The notes beneath the pieces were generated by a model that saw only the letters and a program-made list of their open reading frames with translations, did not search any database and was not told where the DNA came from. This document shows, in pieces, positions 35,097 through 44,558 of a stretch of DNA of 64,000 nucleotides; position 1 is the stretch's first letter; each line of letters starts with the position of its first letter. The translations under genes and the position numbers were made by a program. Location of the stretch: positions 30,092 to 94,091 of the forward strand of contig NZ_JAVLBQ010000009.1 of NCBI RefSeq assembly GCF_031581265.1, given 5' to 3'. This stretch comes from Gracilimonas sp031581265. Its GTDB lineage: Bacteria; Bacteroidota; Rhodothermia; Balneolales; Balneolaceae.

Positions 35097-36039
35097 AAAA
35101 TCTACCGAATATCAGTTTAACCAAAAACACCTGCTTGGCCTTGCCGATTATTCTGCAGATGATATTCTTTTTGTGCTGGAGCAAGCCAAATATTTTCGTG
35201 AAATATTAGACCGCCCCGTACCCAAAGTTCCTACTTTGCGAGATAAAACGATCGTAAATCTTTTTTATGAAAACAGTACCCGAACCCGACTCTCTTTTGA
35301 GTTGGCTCAAAAAAGAATGGGTGCTGATGTCGTTAACTTTTCGACCGGTTCTTCGAGTACCAAGAAAGGAGAATCCCTAAAAGATACCATCCGTAATATC
35401 AGTTCCATGAAAATTGATATGGTGGTAGTTCGGCACGAAAGTCCGGGCGTACCCCACTTCCTCACACAATGTGTAGATGCAGCTATTTTAAACGCCGGTG
35501 ACGGTGCTCATGAGCATCCCACGCAGGCCTTGCTCGATATGTTCACCATGCAAACCCTTCATCCCGATTTGAAAGGGAAGAAAGTTGCTATCATTGGGGA
35601 TATTGCCCACAGCCGGGTGGTTCGCTCAAATATTATTGGTCTTAAGAAATTGGGAGCAGAGGTTGTGCTTTGTGGTCCAAAAACATTGATCCCGGTTTTT
35701 GTAAATGATATGGGAGCTGAAGTCTCCTATAATCTGGAAGAAACCTTGGAATGGTGTGATATAGCCATGGCCCTTCGAATTCAGCTAGAGCGACAGGATA
35801 AGGGCACTGAATTTTTCCCCTCATTGAGAGAATATCATGAACGATTTGGCATCAAGCTTTCTCATCTTGAGAAATATCCTGATTTTAAGGTGATGCACCC
35901 AGGCCCCATTAATCGCGGCGTTGAAATGGAAAGTGAAGTTGCAGATAGTGACCGTGCCGTTATTTTGGATCAGGTGACAAACGGGGTGGCTGTGAGAATG
36001 GCTATTTTATATTTATTAAGCGGGGGCAACCGAATATAA
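35089..36039 (+). CDS. pyrB: Aspartate carbamoyltransferase catalytic subunit
   Basis: This 316-aa enzyme condenses aspartate and carbamoyl phosphate, the first committed step of pyrimidine synthesis. The carbamoyl-phosphate motif STRTR is at 63-67, HPTQALLD at 143-150, and HPGPINRG near 274-281. The ATG at 35089 overlaps the pyrR stop; a frame opening slightly upstream is not used. No pyrI or pyrC follows, so only the pyrR-pyrB pair is clustered here. Confidence 0.96.
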   Translation: MSKKSTEYQFNQKHLLGLADYSADDILFVLEQAKYFREILDRPVPKVPTLRDKTIVNLFYENSTRTRLSFELAQKRMGADVVNFSTGSSSTKKGESLKDTIRNISSMKIDMVVVRHESPGVPHFLTQCVDAAILNAGDGAHEHPTQALLDMFTMQTLHPDLKGKKVAIIGDIAHSRVVRSNIIGLKKLGAEVVLCGPKTLIPVFVNDMGAEVSYNLEETLEWCDIAMALRIQLERQDKGTEFFPSLREYHERFGIKLSHLEKYPDFKVMHPGPINRGVEMESEVADSDRAVILDQVTNGVAVRMAILYLLSGGNRI

Positions 36040-36084
36040 TTCTTGATGCTTGAAATAGTATATTAAGCAGATAAATCATTTATT

Positions 36085-37191
36085 TTGTCAACAGTTAAAA
36101 CAAAACAAATAACAGAAAATATTACGAAAGAATCCTCAGATATTGATCAAACTCCCGGGGTAACAGTTGGAATTCCCGTACTTAATGAAGAAGATCATAT
36201 TGAGAGAGTTGTATCCGGGTTTTTGAACAGTAACTATCCCAATTTAGTGGAAGTTTTAGTTGCTGACGGGGGGAGTACAGATCGGACCAGGGAAATAGTT
36301 CAAGAACTTTCTGAAAAAGATAGTCGGGTTAAGCTGATTGACAATCCCGATAAATTCCAGTCTTTTGCATTGAATAGAATGATTGAACAGGCTGAAGGGG
36401 AAATTTTTCTGCGTGCTGACGGTCACTGTTTATACAAAGAAGACTATCTTGAAAAAAATATAGAAGTGTTTTTAGAAACCGGTGCCCGTAACGTCGGGGG
36501 AGCCCAGCGATATGTTGCTGCCAATCCTATTCAGGCCGGTACCGCCCTTGCCGTAAAAAGCTTTTTGGGAAATGGTGGAGCCAAATATATGGACGAGAAC
36601 TACGAAGGCTATGCAGATACTGTTTTTCTGGGCTGTTTCTGGACTGAGGATCTCCGTGAAATTGGTGGCTTTAACACCAAAAACATCACCAACCAGGATT
36701 CGGAATTAAATCTTCGTTTGATAGAAAATTTTGGCGAAACTGTGTTTGTGAGTCCAAAGATAAAAAGCTGGTATTACCCGAGGGATTCTTATAAAAAATT
36801 ATTCAAGCAGTATTTTCGCTATGGGCGTGGCCGTTTTTTAACGAAGATTCTGCATCCCAAAAGTTCCCCTATTCGAGGGCTTACTCCATTCGTCTTTATT
36901 TTTTCCTTAGTTATTTACTTGATAGCCGATCTGGTATCATCGGCTAATCTTTACTTTCCCCATGTGGCAGCCTTTTTAGTTGCTGTAGTTTTGATAGAAT
37001 CATTTCGGATTTCTGTTACCAACTACAAGCAATTCAAAGAAGAAAACTGGAAGGGAGATACAAAGAGTCCGGGGGTATTATCTCTTTGGTGGCATACTGC
37101 TTTTAGCGTGGTAGTGATGCAAATAGGACACTTTAGCGGTTTTAGTTATCAGCTATTGAGAAAGATATTTTTGAGAGTAAAAGGGTGGTAG
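36085..37191 (+). CDS. Family 2 glycosyltransferase with C-terminal membrane segments
   Basis: The 368-aa protein has a GT-A domain (about 25-260) with VTVGIPVLNEEDHIERVV and the nucleotide-sugar motif VADGGSTDRTREIV, a DxD-like RADGHC motif, and WTEDLREIGGF. Two hydrophobic helices lie at about 278-300 and 335-355. This resembles exopolysaccharide glycosyltransferases of the ExoA type. The start is TTG. It opens a surface-polysaccharide locus that runs to 49.8 kb and lies 45 bp after pyrB. Donor and acceptor sugars are unknown. Confidence 0.85.
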   Translation: MSTVKTKQITENITKESSDIDQTPGVTVGIPVLNEEDHIERVVSGFLNSNYPNLVEVLVADGGSTDRTREIVQELSEKDSRVKLIDNPDKFQSFALNRMIEQAEGEIFLRADGHCLYKEDYLEKNIEVFLETGARNVGGAQRYVAANPIQAGTALAVKSFLGNGGAKYMDENYEGYADTVFLGCFWTEDLREIGGFNTKNITNQDSELNLRLIENFGETVFVSPKIKSWYYPRDSYKKLFKQYFRYGRGRFLTKILHPKSSPIRGLTPFVFIFSLVIYLIADLVSSANLYFPHVAAFLVAVVLIESFRISVTNYKQFKEENWKGDTKSPGVLSLWWHTAFSVVVMQIGHFSGFSYQLLRKIFLRVKGW

Positions 37192-37216
37192 AAAAAGTGA
37201 TCAACGGCGGTGTATT

Positions 37217-38047
37217 TTGGAAGTAACAACAAAATATCCTGATTTTATTATTATTGGAGCAATGAAATGTGGTACAACCAGCTTGTATCATTATTTAAGT
37301 CACCATCCGGATATTTTCATGCCCAAAGAGAAAGAGCTGGATTATTTCGTTGAGGAGATAAACTTTTCAAAAGGGGAGGAGTGGTATGCATCACAATTTA
37401 CGCAGCAGTATAAGTTGAATGGAGAGGCGTCACCAAATTATACGAAAGCTCACTTATTCAAAGGTGTTCCCCAAAAAATACACCAACTATTGCCTGATGT
37501 TAAACTAATATATCTATTTCGGGACCCTGTTGAGAGGGTGTACTCTCATTACATACATAACTACTCAATTGGCCGGGAAACAAGACCTTTAACTAAAGCT
37601 TTAACAGCAGACAGTAACTACCTTAAAACGAGCAAATATTTTTTTCAGGTGCAAGAGTATTTGAAATACTTTGACAGGTCACAGTTGCTTATTATAAATG
37701 CAGAAGAGCTAAGAACTAATAAGGAAAAGGTGCTTCAAAAGGTTTGTGCTTTTCTTGGGGTTGAATTTGATTTTGAAGAGGGGATACTTAGCCAAGACTT
37801 GCATAAATCAAAAACCAAAACTAAAAGGTCAGCTTTTAATACTTGGGTATTAAACACTTCAGTAGGAAAGTTCCTGAAAAATACGATCCCTGAAGGGTGG
37901 AAATTATACTATAGAGAGAAGACAGAAAAACCGCTAAAAAAGCCGGTCATGAGTACAGAGTTAGAACGTAAAATTGAAAAGAATTTACGGGAAGACTACT
38001 CCAATTTTAAAAAATTTATTACCGATCAATCGACTGTATCAGAGTGA
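37217..38047 (+). CDS. PAPS-dependent sulfotransferase
   Basis: The 276-aa protein has the 5'-phosphosulfate-binding loop GAMKCGTTSL (14-23) and the 3'-phosphate motif RDPVERVYSHY (102-112) typical of sulfotransferases. It would move sulfate from PAPS to a hydroxyl, here most likely on a polysaccharide, given its place between glycosyltransferases. The TTG start is needed because the next ATG falls inside the PAPS loop. Its 3' end overlaps the converging HTTM-like gene by 9 bp. Confidence 0.88.
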   Translation: MEVTTKYPDFIIIGAMKCGTTSLYHYLSHHPDIFMPKEKELDYFVEEINFSKGEEWYASQFTQQYKLNGEASPNYTKAHLFKGVPQKIHQLLPDVKLIYLFRDPVERVYSHYIHNYSIGRETRPLTKALTADSNYLKTSKYFFQVQEYLKYFDRSQLLIINAEELRTNKEKVLQKVCAFLGVEFDFEEGILSQDLHKSKTKTKRSAFNTWVLNTSVGKFLKNTIPEGWKLYYREKTEKPLKKPVMSTELERKIEKNLREDYSNFKKFITDQSTVSE

Positions 38048-39662
38048 GTATAGGAGTTCTTGTTTTTGATTGACTTTAGAACTTTTATCGGGATTAGTAC
38101 TCAGACGAATTTTATAGAACTTTAAGGTGTAATTGTCGGGATTTAGATTCTTAGAGTCATAAAAAATATCTGCTAAAGCTCGGTATGATTGAGGTTCCGG
38201 CGTATTGGCATTTAATAGATTTCCTAAATATCCTCTTAAACGAACCACTGAATTAAATTCATTTTTAAAGTTGGCATCTAAGAGAGGAATTGACTCTGAT
38301 ACCACCTCAGAGTTTTCATTTTCAGCTTGAATTAAGATGCTTGGTACGGTTGCAGATTCTATAGACGCAAAGGTGGGATAAACCCCAAAAGGCCAGCTGT
38401 CAATAAGTAAGCTTCCGGTAGCAACATTCCCAAAAATAAGAAACCCTCCAACAATGAAGTACTTTAGATAGGATTTAGGTTTGTTTAAAACCTCTACCTC
38501 AGAAAGATTAAAGTTTTTGAGTGTATTTGAAATGAATGCAAAAACTTTACTCCAATTGATAAAGATTACATAAAGTACCATGAGGCTAAAGAAGGGATTT
38601 TTCATGAAATACCATACAGATACATGAAAACCCAATGCCCCAATGACGAACAGGGGGCGAATTTTTTTATAGAAAAGCGCGAAAATAAAACCTATTTCTA
38701 TAACTAAAGTCATAAAAGCAGCTGATTGATATAGAAATGGGTAATGATCGATTCTGAAGAATGGAGTCCATCCATCTAACATGAGCCATTTAGAATACAA
38801 CTTAAATTTCAAGTTCTCGCTAAAAGCCCACTCAAAACCGGAAATGGAAAATTTCCAAAATCCCGGGAAAAAGTATGACAGCCCAATTAAAATCATTACG
38901 ATTTTTATTGGTACTCCATAGTTACTGGATTTCACTCCATTAATTTGAGGGATATTATTTCGCCAGCTATCAATTGATAAGCAATGACCGATAGGGCTTA
39001 CACTTAATATTAGTAACACATACCACAGAATATGATAGTGGTCGATTTTGCCAAAAAACTGAGGAATACCCATAATAAAAAACCCCGTTAAGGTAGCACC
39101 AATCATCATAGGTTTTGTATAAACGCCGAGTAGTGCACCAATGCAAAATACAGTAAAAGCGAGGCCGAGATAATAAACGAATTCAGGGTTAGTTATAGCC
39201 TCAATGACATATGCTGCCCCAACCTGTAGGAGCGACTATAGCATCTCGACCTAATTGAGACAGTTCATATGCGGTAGCCGGAAAATTCGAATAAAGAATT
39301 AATGACAGCACACTTATTCTCAAAACGGCTAAGTTAACCGGGGATTTTTCCTCAAGCAGGAACTTTTTAAATTTTCTTTGTTGAATTCTGAAAATATCCC
39401 AGAAAAATATGGCTGCTATTACCCCTATTAAGATGAGACGATTGATATATTGAGGAATGAGCTGTTGGTAATATTGAAGGTCGCGTGAAGTGGGATCCTT
39501 AAGCTGATGTTTGTTTAAAAGCTTATTCAGGTACTCAAAAGATTCGCCTTGGAATGCCGATTCTATCAATGGCATTAAAAAGAAAACCTGAACTATCTTA
39601 GCCAAGAAGATAATTCCGAGTATTATCAGAAAAAGAGGTAAATAAGGTCGTAAGTTTTTCAT
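38039..39662 (-). pseudogene. HTTM-like multi-pass membrane protein, frameshifted
   Basis: Two adjacent frames form one protein of about 540 aa. The N-terminal frame starts at the ATG 39662 (MKNLRPYLPLF) and stops at 39201. The C-terminal frame is open from well upstream of 39109 and contains AAYVIEAITNPEFVYYLGLA, which joins the first frame after PTGW at a C4 run (39217-39220, G4 on the coding strand). One base too many, or two missing, explains the break. Many membrane helices and the NLAVLRISVLSLILYSN segment suggest the HTTM family (vitamin K-dependent gamma-carboxylase-like). It may be a real pseudogene or a sequence error. Confidence 0.6.
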
Positions 39663-39715
39663 AAACTCCTTTAATTCTAAGCCTAAGTCCAAAGTTAATC
39701 AATTCATTTTCAATA

Positions 39716-40828
39716 ATGGGGGAAAACATTATAGTAGTCCATGTTTCAACTGTACATTCTTGGCAGGACCCCAGGATTTTTGATAAAGAGTGCAAGTCTC
39801 TGTCGGCTGCAGGATATGATGTTCATCTAATTACACAGGATGGAATAAATTCAAAAGTTGACGGGGTTCAAATCCATAGCTTGAATTATGAAATCAAGAA
39901 TCGCTTGAATCGTTTTTTTGGGGCTTCAAAAAAGATATTTCAACAAGCGCTTTCCTTAGATCCTCAAGTAATTCATTTTCATGACCCCGAGTTAATTCCG
40001 GCTGCTTTAAAGCTGGCCAAGAATAATAATGTCCACATTATTTATGATATCCATGAGGATAATACAACGGCTATACGTCAACGAGAATACCTGCCGGAAT
40101 TTATAAAACCGCTGGTTATATGGTTGGTCAATTTTTATGAGCGTAAAGCTGCCAATAAAATTCACACTATAATTGCTGAAAGTTATTACAGCGAAAGATT
40201 TCCAAATGCAGTGCCGATTTTAAACTATCCTGATTTATCATGGATGGAAGAAAGAAAAACGGATTCCATTTATCCGGGGCTTATTTATGCAGGGAATGTT
40301 CGGGAAGACCGAGGAGCTTTGAATCATGCTCGGATACTAAGTTACACAGATGACTTTGAGGTATGGAGTATAGGACGTTGTGAGCCTGATTTATACGATC
40401 AAATGAAAAAAGAAGCTGAAGATCGATCAGACAAATTAGTTGCCAAAGGTGTAGGAGCATATGTGCCTTTTGAGGAAATTACGGAGTTATACAAGAGTAA
40501 AAATTGGCTGGCAGGACTGGCTTTATTTCCTTACAGTAAACATGTTAAGAATAAACAACTGACCAAATTTTTTGAATATATGGCCGCCGGCATACCGATC
40601 ATTTATTCCGGTATGGATGCCTGGGTTGAATTATTGAAGCCGTTGGGAGTAGGAATTGCCATAGATCCCCAAAATAAAGCAGAGATAAAAGAGGCTATTC
40701 AACTTCTAAAAGATAACCCTGAGTTACATAACAGAATGGGAGAGAATGGACAAAAGGCAGTAAGAGAAAAATTTAACTGGGCAAGGGAAGAAAAGAAGTT
40801 GGTAGATTTATACAGGTCAATTAAATAA
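39716..40828 (+). CDS. Family 4-type glycosyltransferase (GT-B)
   Basis: The 370-aa protein has two Rossmann-like domains. The N-terminal one contains VSTVHSWQDPRIFDKECKSL and VIHFHDPELIPAALKLAK; the C-terminal one has LIYAGNVREDRGAL, LFPYSKHVKNKQLTKFFEYM and AAGIPIIYS, which fit GT4-type transferases. It probably adds a sugar to the growing surface glycan in the cytoplasm. It diverges from the HTTM-like gene and converges with the flippase pseudogene. Specificity unknown. Confidence 0.82.
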   Translation: MGENIIVVHVSTVHSWQDPRIFDKECKSLSAAGYDVHLITQDGINSKVDGVQIHSLNYEIKNRLNRFFGASKKIFQQALSLDPQVIHFHDPELIPAALKLAKNNNVHIIYDIHEDNTTAIRQREYLPEFIKPLVIWLVNFYERKAANKIHTIIAESYYSERFPNAVPILNYPDLSWMEERKTDSIYPGLIYAGNVREDRGALNHARILSYTDDFEVWSIGRCEPDLYDQMKKEAEDRSDKLVAKGVGAYVPFEEITELYKSKNWLAGLALFPYSKHVKNKQLTKFFEYMAAGIPIIYSGMDAWVELLKPLGVGIAIDPQNKAEIKEAIQLLKDNPELHNRMGENGQKAVREKFNWAREEKKLVDLYRSIK

Positions 40829-40843
40829 GCTCTTGGTAATTTT

Positions 40844-41690
40844 TTAAATTTTGGAGCTCAATGGTATTCTTTTATTAAATTTTTCACTGAAATTCTGAAA
40901 AAATACATACCCCGTAGAGACAATTATTAAAGTGATGGGCATCATTAAAACTCTGAAAGCAAGCCCGTAAAATCCCAAAAGGACAGAACCAAAAATAGGG
41001 GCAATAGCAAGTACAGGTAATTCTTTGGAAAAAGTACTCAACAGGCTGGAGGAAAGAACATACATCGGATGATCCGCATATTTTTTGAATATGGCCTTCC
41101 AGCGACTCGTTAGTTTTCCATATATAATTTCGCCTTGGTTTCTGAATAAGATTAAAACGCTTAAAATTCTGCCGGTTATGTGCCCGATGATTAAGCCAGT
41201 GTACGAAAAGCCAAGAAAAGGCAACGCGGATTGAACGGAGACCATGCTTCCGGTTTGACCAACCTTGGCGATCGAAAGAGTTTTAAAGTTTTTTTTATTT
41301 ATATGCACCTGATTCCCGGTGCTGAAAAAGGCATTGGCCAGGGCTCCGATTGGTATCAGTATAATCGCCAAGGGGGGGTATATTAAAAAGAGCAGATAAG
41401 GAGTTGGCTGAAAAGTAAGAAAGTCCCAGTAAGAAGATGCTTGTTAAAAAAGTAACACGAATGGTAAATATGGTCAGGTTTTTTGATTCTGTTTTATCCT
41501 CTGACAATACAATAGCAAACTCTATCGTCAAGGTTAACAGAAGGGTACATACAACCACTCTCGAACTGAAAAATGAAAAGACTCCAATTTCTTCTGGGGT
41601 ATAGAGCCTGGTTATAACCGGACTAAAGAGCAAGGCAATAGCTTGGGCAATAAGGGTTCCAGTGCCTACATGACCTACATTTTTATGAAT
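40844..41690 (-). pseudogene. Degenerate Wzx-type flippase (frameshift at a G7 run, no start, short C-terminus)
   Basis: Two frames overlap at a run of seven G on the plus strand (41372-41378, C7 on the coding strand). Upstream, the frame reads KNVGHVGTGTLIAQAIALLF, then SPVITRLYTPEEIGVFSFFS, the N-terminus of a Wzx/MATE-like oligosaccharide flippase, but it has an in-frame stop before it and no normal start codon. Downstream, the second frame continues the flippase (AFFSTGNQVHINKKNFKTLS) and stops at 40844, giving a total of about 320 residues against 420-500 normally. The gene looks dead, although the homopolymer also allows phase variation or an assembly error. The 295 bp up to the next gene hold nothing I can identify. 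Confidence 0.7.
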
Positions 41691-41984
41691 TCAGAACCCG
41701 GCATGTTAGTGAAGAAAATCCGAAGTTTTAAAAAAATTTCTTTGAATATGATTGTACAGGCTATGAATTAATGATAGAGTTTTTACTCTGAGAGTATAAT
41801 ATAACTTGCGTAAAAATATGCTGTAGTTGGAAGTATTAGTATAAGTTTAATTAATAGGCATTTTGAAATTATGAATGGTAAAGAGTGATTTAATCTTTAT
41901 GATATTGACAACTTAAACCCCTATTATTCTTTTTTTAATTCAAGCAACTATCCCGACTTAATAAAATTTTTAGCAGTCTGACTT

Positions 41985-43493
41985 TTGGAGAACTCAACAA
42001 ACAAGAAAAACGAGCTGTTAAAAGGTGCTTTGCTGTTCAGGAATGTACTGTGGAGTTTGGGGGGGAAAGTTTTACCCATCGCAGTGGCCCTGTTTGCCAT
42101 ACCTGTTTTAATTGGTAAACTTGGAGATGCCCGTTTCGGTTTACTATCCATAATTTGGGTTATAATAGGGTTTGCTTCGTTCCTGGATTTGGGTTTGGGG
42201 CGTGCGGCGGTAAAATTTATATCAGAAAAAATAGGGCTGAATAAGGAAGAGGATATCCCTGGAATTTTTGGGGTGGCCTGGCTGATAATACTTTGTATCG
42301 GAAGCTTATTGGGCGTTATGTTATTCTTTTGTGATGAATTGCTGGTACAGCAGGTTTTTGAAATTGAGGAACATCTGCACGAACAAGCCCGGCTTTCGGT
42401 GATTTACACCGCCATAGCGCTTCCTTTTGTATTCAGTAATTCGGTGTTCAGTGCGGTGTTCAAAGCTTATCAGGAATTCAAAACACTGGCTTGGATTCAG
42501 GGTAGCAACAGTATTCTAAATTATCTGGCTCCGCTTTTAGTATTGGTGTATACCGATCAGTTTTCTGTGGTTATAGCTTCCTTAGTGTTTCTAAAAGTGG
42601 CTACGTTCGCGGTTTATTTGGGAATTTTAGTAACTGTCAGGAAAAATTTATTTCACTTTGATTTCTCTAAAATTAAGAAAAGTGTGAAACCCTTGTTGTT
42701 ATTTGGTGGATGGGCCTCGGTATCCAATGTGGTTAGTCCGTTATTGGATTATTTTGATCGGTTTTTGATCGCCTCTGTTATTACTGTAGCAGCAGTTACT
42801 TATTATGCTACCCCGCTTGATATCCTTGTTAAAATAAGTGCGATTTTTGTTTCTGTAGTTACCGTTCTGTTTCCGGCCATTTCCAATGCGGTAGTGCATG
42901 ACAAAAAGCGAAGCGGACAATTAATGAGGGGGGGGATGGAGGCTACTGCCTGTTTTTCCTTTCCTATTTTGTTGTTTATTGCGTTTTTCTCTTTTGAGAT
43001 TTTGGAACTGTGGATTAATACAGAATTGGCTGCGGAAAGTATGATGGTTCTTCAGGTGTTTTGTGTGGGCTACTATTTGAAAAGTCTCACCTATATACCT
43101 TATGCTTTTCTACATGGATTTAATAAGCCGGATATAGCTGCCAAAATCCATTTGTTCGAGTTGGCGGTTTATGCAATCATTTTATACCTGTTGGCGAGTG
43201 CCTATGGCATTTTAGGGGCGGCTATTGCTCATTCTGCCCGTCTCTTTATGGACTATTTATTGATGAGTATTTATGCCGACCGACAATTTTCGGGGAACAA
43301 GAACTTTCAAAAATTCTATGGTATGGCCTTTCTCTCTGCCGGGGCTATTACATTGAGCTTTCTGGTAGAAAGTTTTGAAATAAGACTGATGTTGTTTCCA
43401 GTCATTGTAGTTATTTTTGCATTGGTGATGTGGAAGTATCAGCTTTCGGGAGAAGTGAAGGGTTTTTTCAAAAGCCCAACTATATTTCGTTAG
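41985..43493 (+). CDS. Wzx-type polysaccharide flippase
   Basis: The 502-aa protein has about 14 predicted membrane helices and the MATE/PST-like start LFRNVLWSLGGKVLPIAVAL, FAIPVLIGKLGDARFGLLSI. It should flip lipid-linked oligosaccharide units across the inner membrane. It is intact, unlike the broken flippase next to it. The start is TTG. It has the same direction as the neighbouring GT4 gene and ends before a short gap with no visible terminator. Confidence 0.85.
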   Translation: MENSTNKKNELLKGALLFRNVLWSLGGKVLPIAVALFAIPVLIGKLGDARFGLLSIIWVIIGFASFLDLGLGRAAVKFISEKIGLNKEEDIPGIFGVAWLIILCIGSLLGVMLFFCDELLVQQVFEIEEHLHEQARLSVIYTAIALPFVFSNSVFSAVFKAYQEFKTLAWIQGSNSILNYLAPLLVLVYTDQFSVVIASLVFLKVATFAVYLGILVTVRKNLFHFDFSKIKKSVKPLLLFGGWASVSNVVSPLLDYFDRFLIASVITVAAVTYYATPLDILVKISAIFVSVVTVLFPAISNAVVHDKKRSGQLMRGGMEATACFSFPILLFIAFFSFEILELWINTELAAESMMVLQVFCVGYYLKSLTYIPYAFLHGFNKPDIAAKIHLFELAVYAIILYLLASAYGILGAAIAHSARLFMDYLLMSIYADRQFSGNKNFQKFYGMAFLSAGAITLSFLVESFEIRLMLFPVIVVIFALVMWKYQLSGEVKGFFKSPTIFR

Positions 43494-43642
43494 CCCGGAT
43501 TAATCATTTTCGGTTTTTTGTAACATTTCTTATCATTCATGTAATCCCTTCATAAAGATAAATACGAAGCAATAGTAAATGAGGAATATTACTATAGGGA
43601 CTGCGTAATTATCCTTTGGTAAGGTTTGAGCCGGGTTTGTAC

Positions 43643-44557
43643 TTATTTATACGTTAATAAATACCATTTAAAAAGCGTACCAAATTGTTTAAATTTTTTC
43701 TTTTTCAGGGTAATCAAAGCGGTAATAAATCGCCAAAAATATCCAAAGCTGCCACAAAGACGATTTAGAAAAATCAGGTTTGGGTAATATTTTTTTATAA
43801 AGATTTTTTTTGAACGATGCTTCTGAACTTCCATTTTAAGAAAAGATTTTGAGGTGGAAGTCCCGCCAATATGCTTTACTTTGGCTTTTTGATAATAAAA
43901 AACGGAATAGCCAGCTTTTCGAACCTTAAGACATAAATCCCTTTCCTCCGAATACATAAAAAACTCTTCTCCCATCCCTTTTACGTCGCTATACAATTGC
44001 GATGACAAAAACAGTGCGCTGCCTTGTACTACATCTACAGCCCCGGATTGTTTTGGTAAGTAAAACTTATGACGGTTTGGCGGATAAAATAAGAGGGCTC
44101 CAAAAGGAATTGCCAGGCTGATAAGTGAACTGATTTTAATATCCCCGATGACACTTGGATAAGGTTCCAGGTTTTGGTTATACATACAGGGTGCAATCAG
44201 TCCTATGGGAGGTGCGCTTTCCATTTTTTTATAAAATAACCCCAAAACATCATTTAATAACAAGGTATCGGGGTTAAGGATAAACAAGTATTCACCGCGG
44301 GCAATATTGGCTCCGATATTGTTAGCCTTGGCAAAGCCAGCGTTTTCTCCGGTTGAAAAGTAAGTTATATCCTTGTGTATACTTTTTATGATATCAATAT
44401 CTTGTTCTTGCTCCTCAGAATTTGAAACGATGATAACCTCAAAAGAGAGAGAAGAGGTGGTTTGTTCCAAGATGGATTTAATACAGTCGTTCACATCATC
44501 CAGTGAATGGTAGTTGACAATTATTACCGAGACATCAAAATGTGGAGTGGTTGCCAT
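43643..44557 (-). CDS. Family 2 glycosyltransferase (rhamnosyltransferase-like)
   Basis: The 304-aa GT-A enzyme has VSVIIVNYHSLDDVNDCI, the ENAGFAKANNIGA motif, the metal-binding LNPDT, and FFMYSEERDLCLKVRKAGY. This set is typical of GT2 enzymes related to rhamnosyl or galactosyl transferases of O-antigen loci. The C-terminus is Lys-rich and may be membrane-associated. It starts one base after the stop of the O-antigen polymerase/ligase gene, so it is part of the minus-strand operon. Confidence 0.85.
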   Translation of the reverse strand: MATTPHFDVSVIIVNYHSLDDVNDCIKSILEQTTSSLSFEVIIVSNSEEQEQDIDIIKSIHKDITYFSTGENAGFAKANNIGANIARGEYLFILNPDTLLLNDVLGLFYKKMESAPPIGLIAPCMYNQNLEPYPSVIGDIKISSLISLAIPFGALLFYPPNRHKFYLPKQSGAVDVVQGSALFLSSQLYSDVKGMGEEFFMYSEERDLCLKVRKAGYSVFYYQKAKVKHIGGTSTSKSFLKMEVQKHRSKKIFIKKYYPNLIFLNRLCGSFGYFWRFITALITLKKKKFKQFGTLFKWYLLTYK

Positions 44558-44558
44558 G

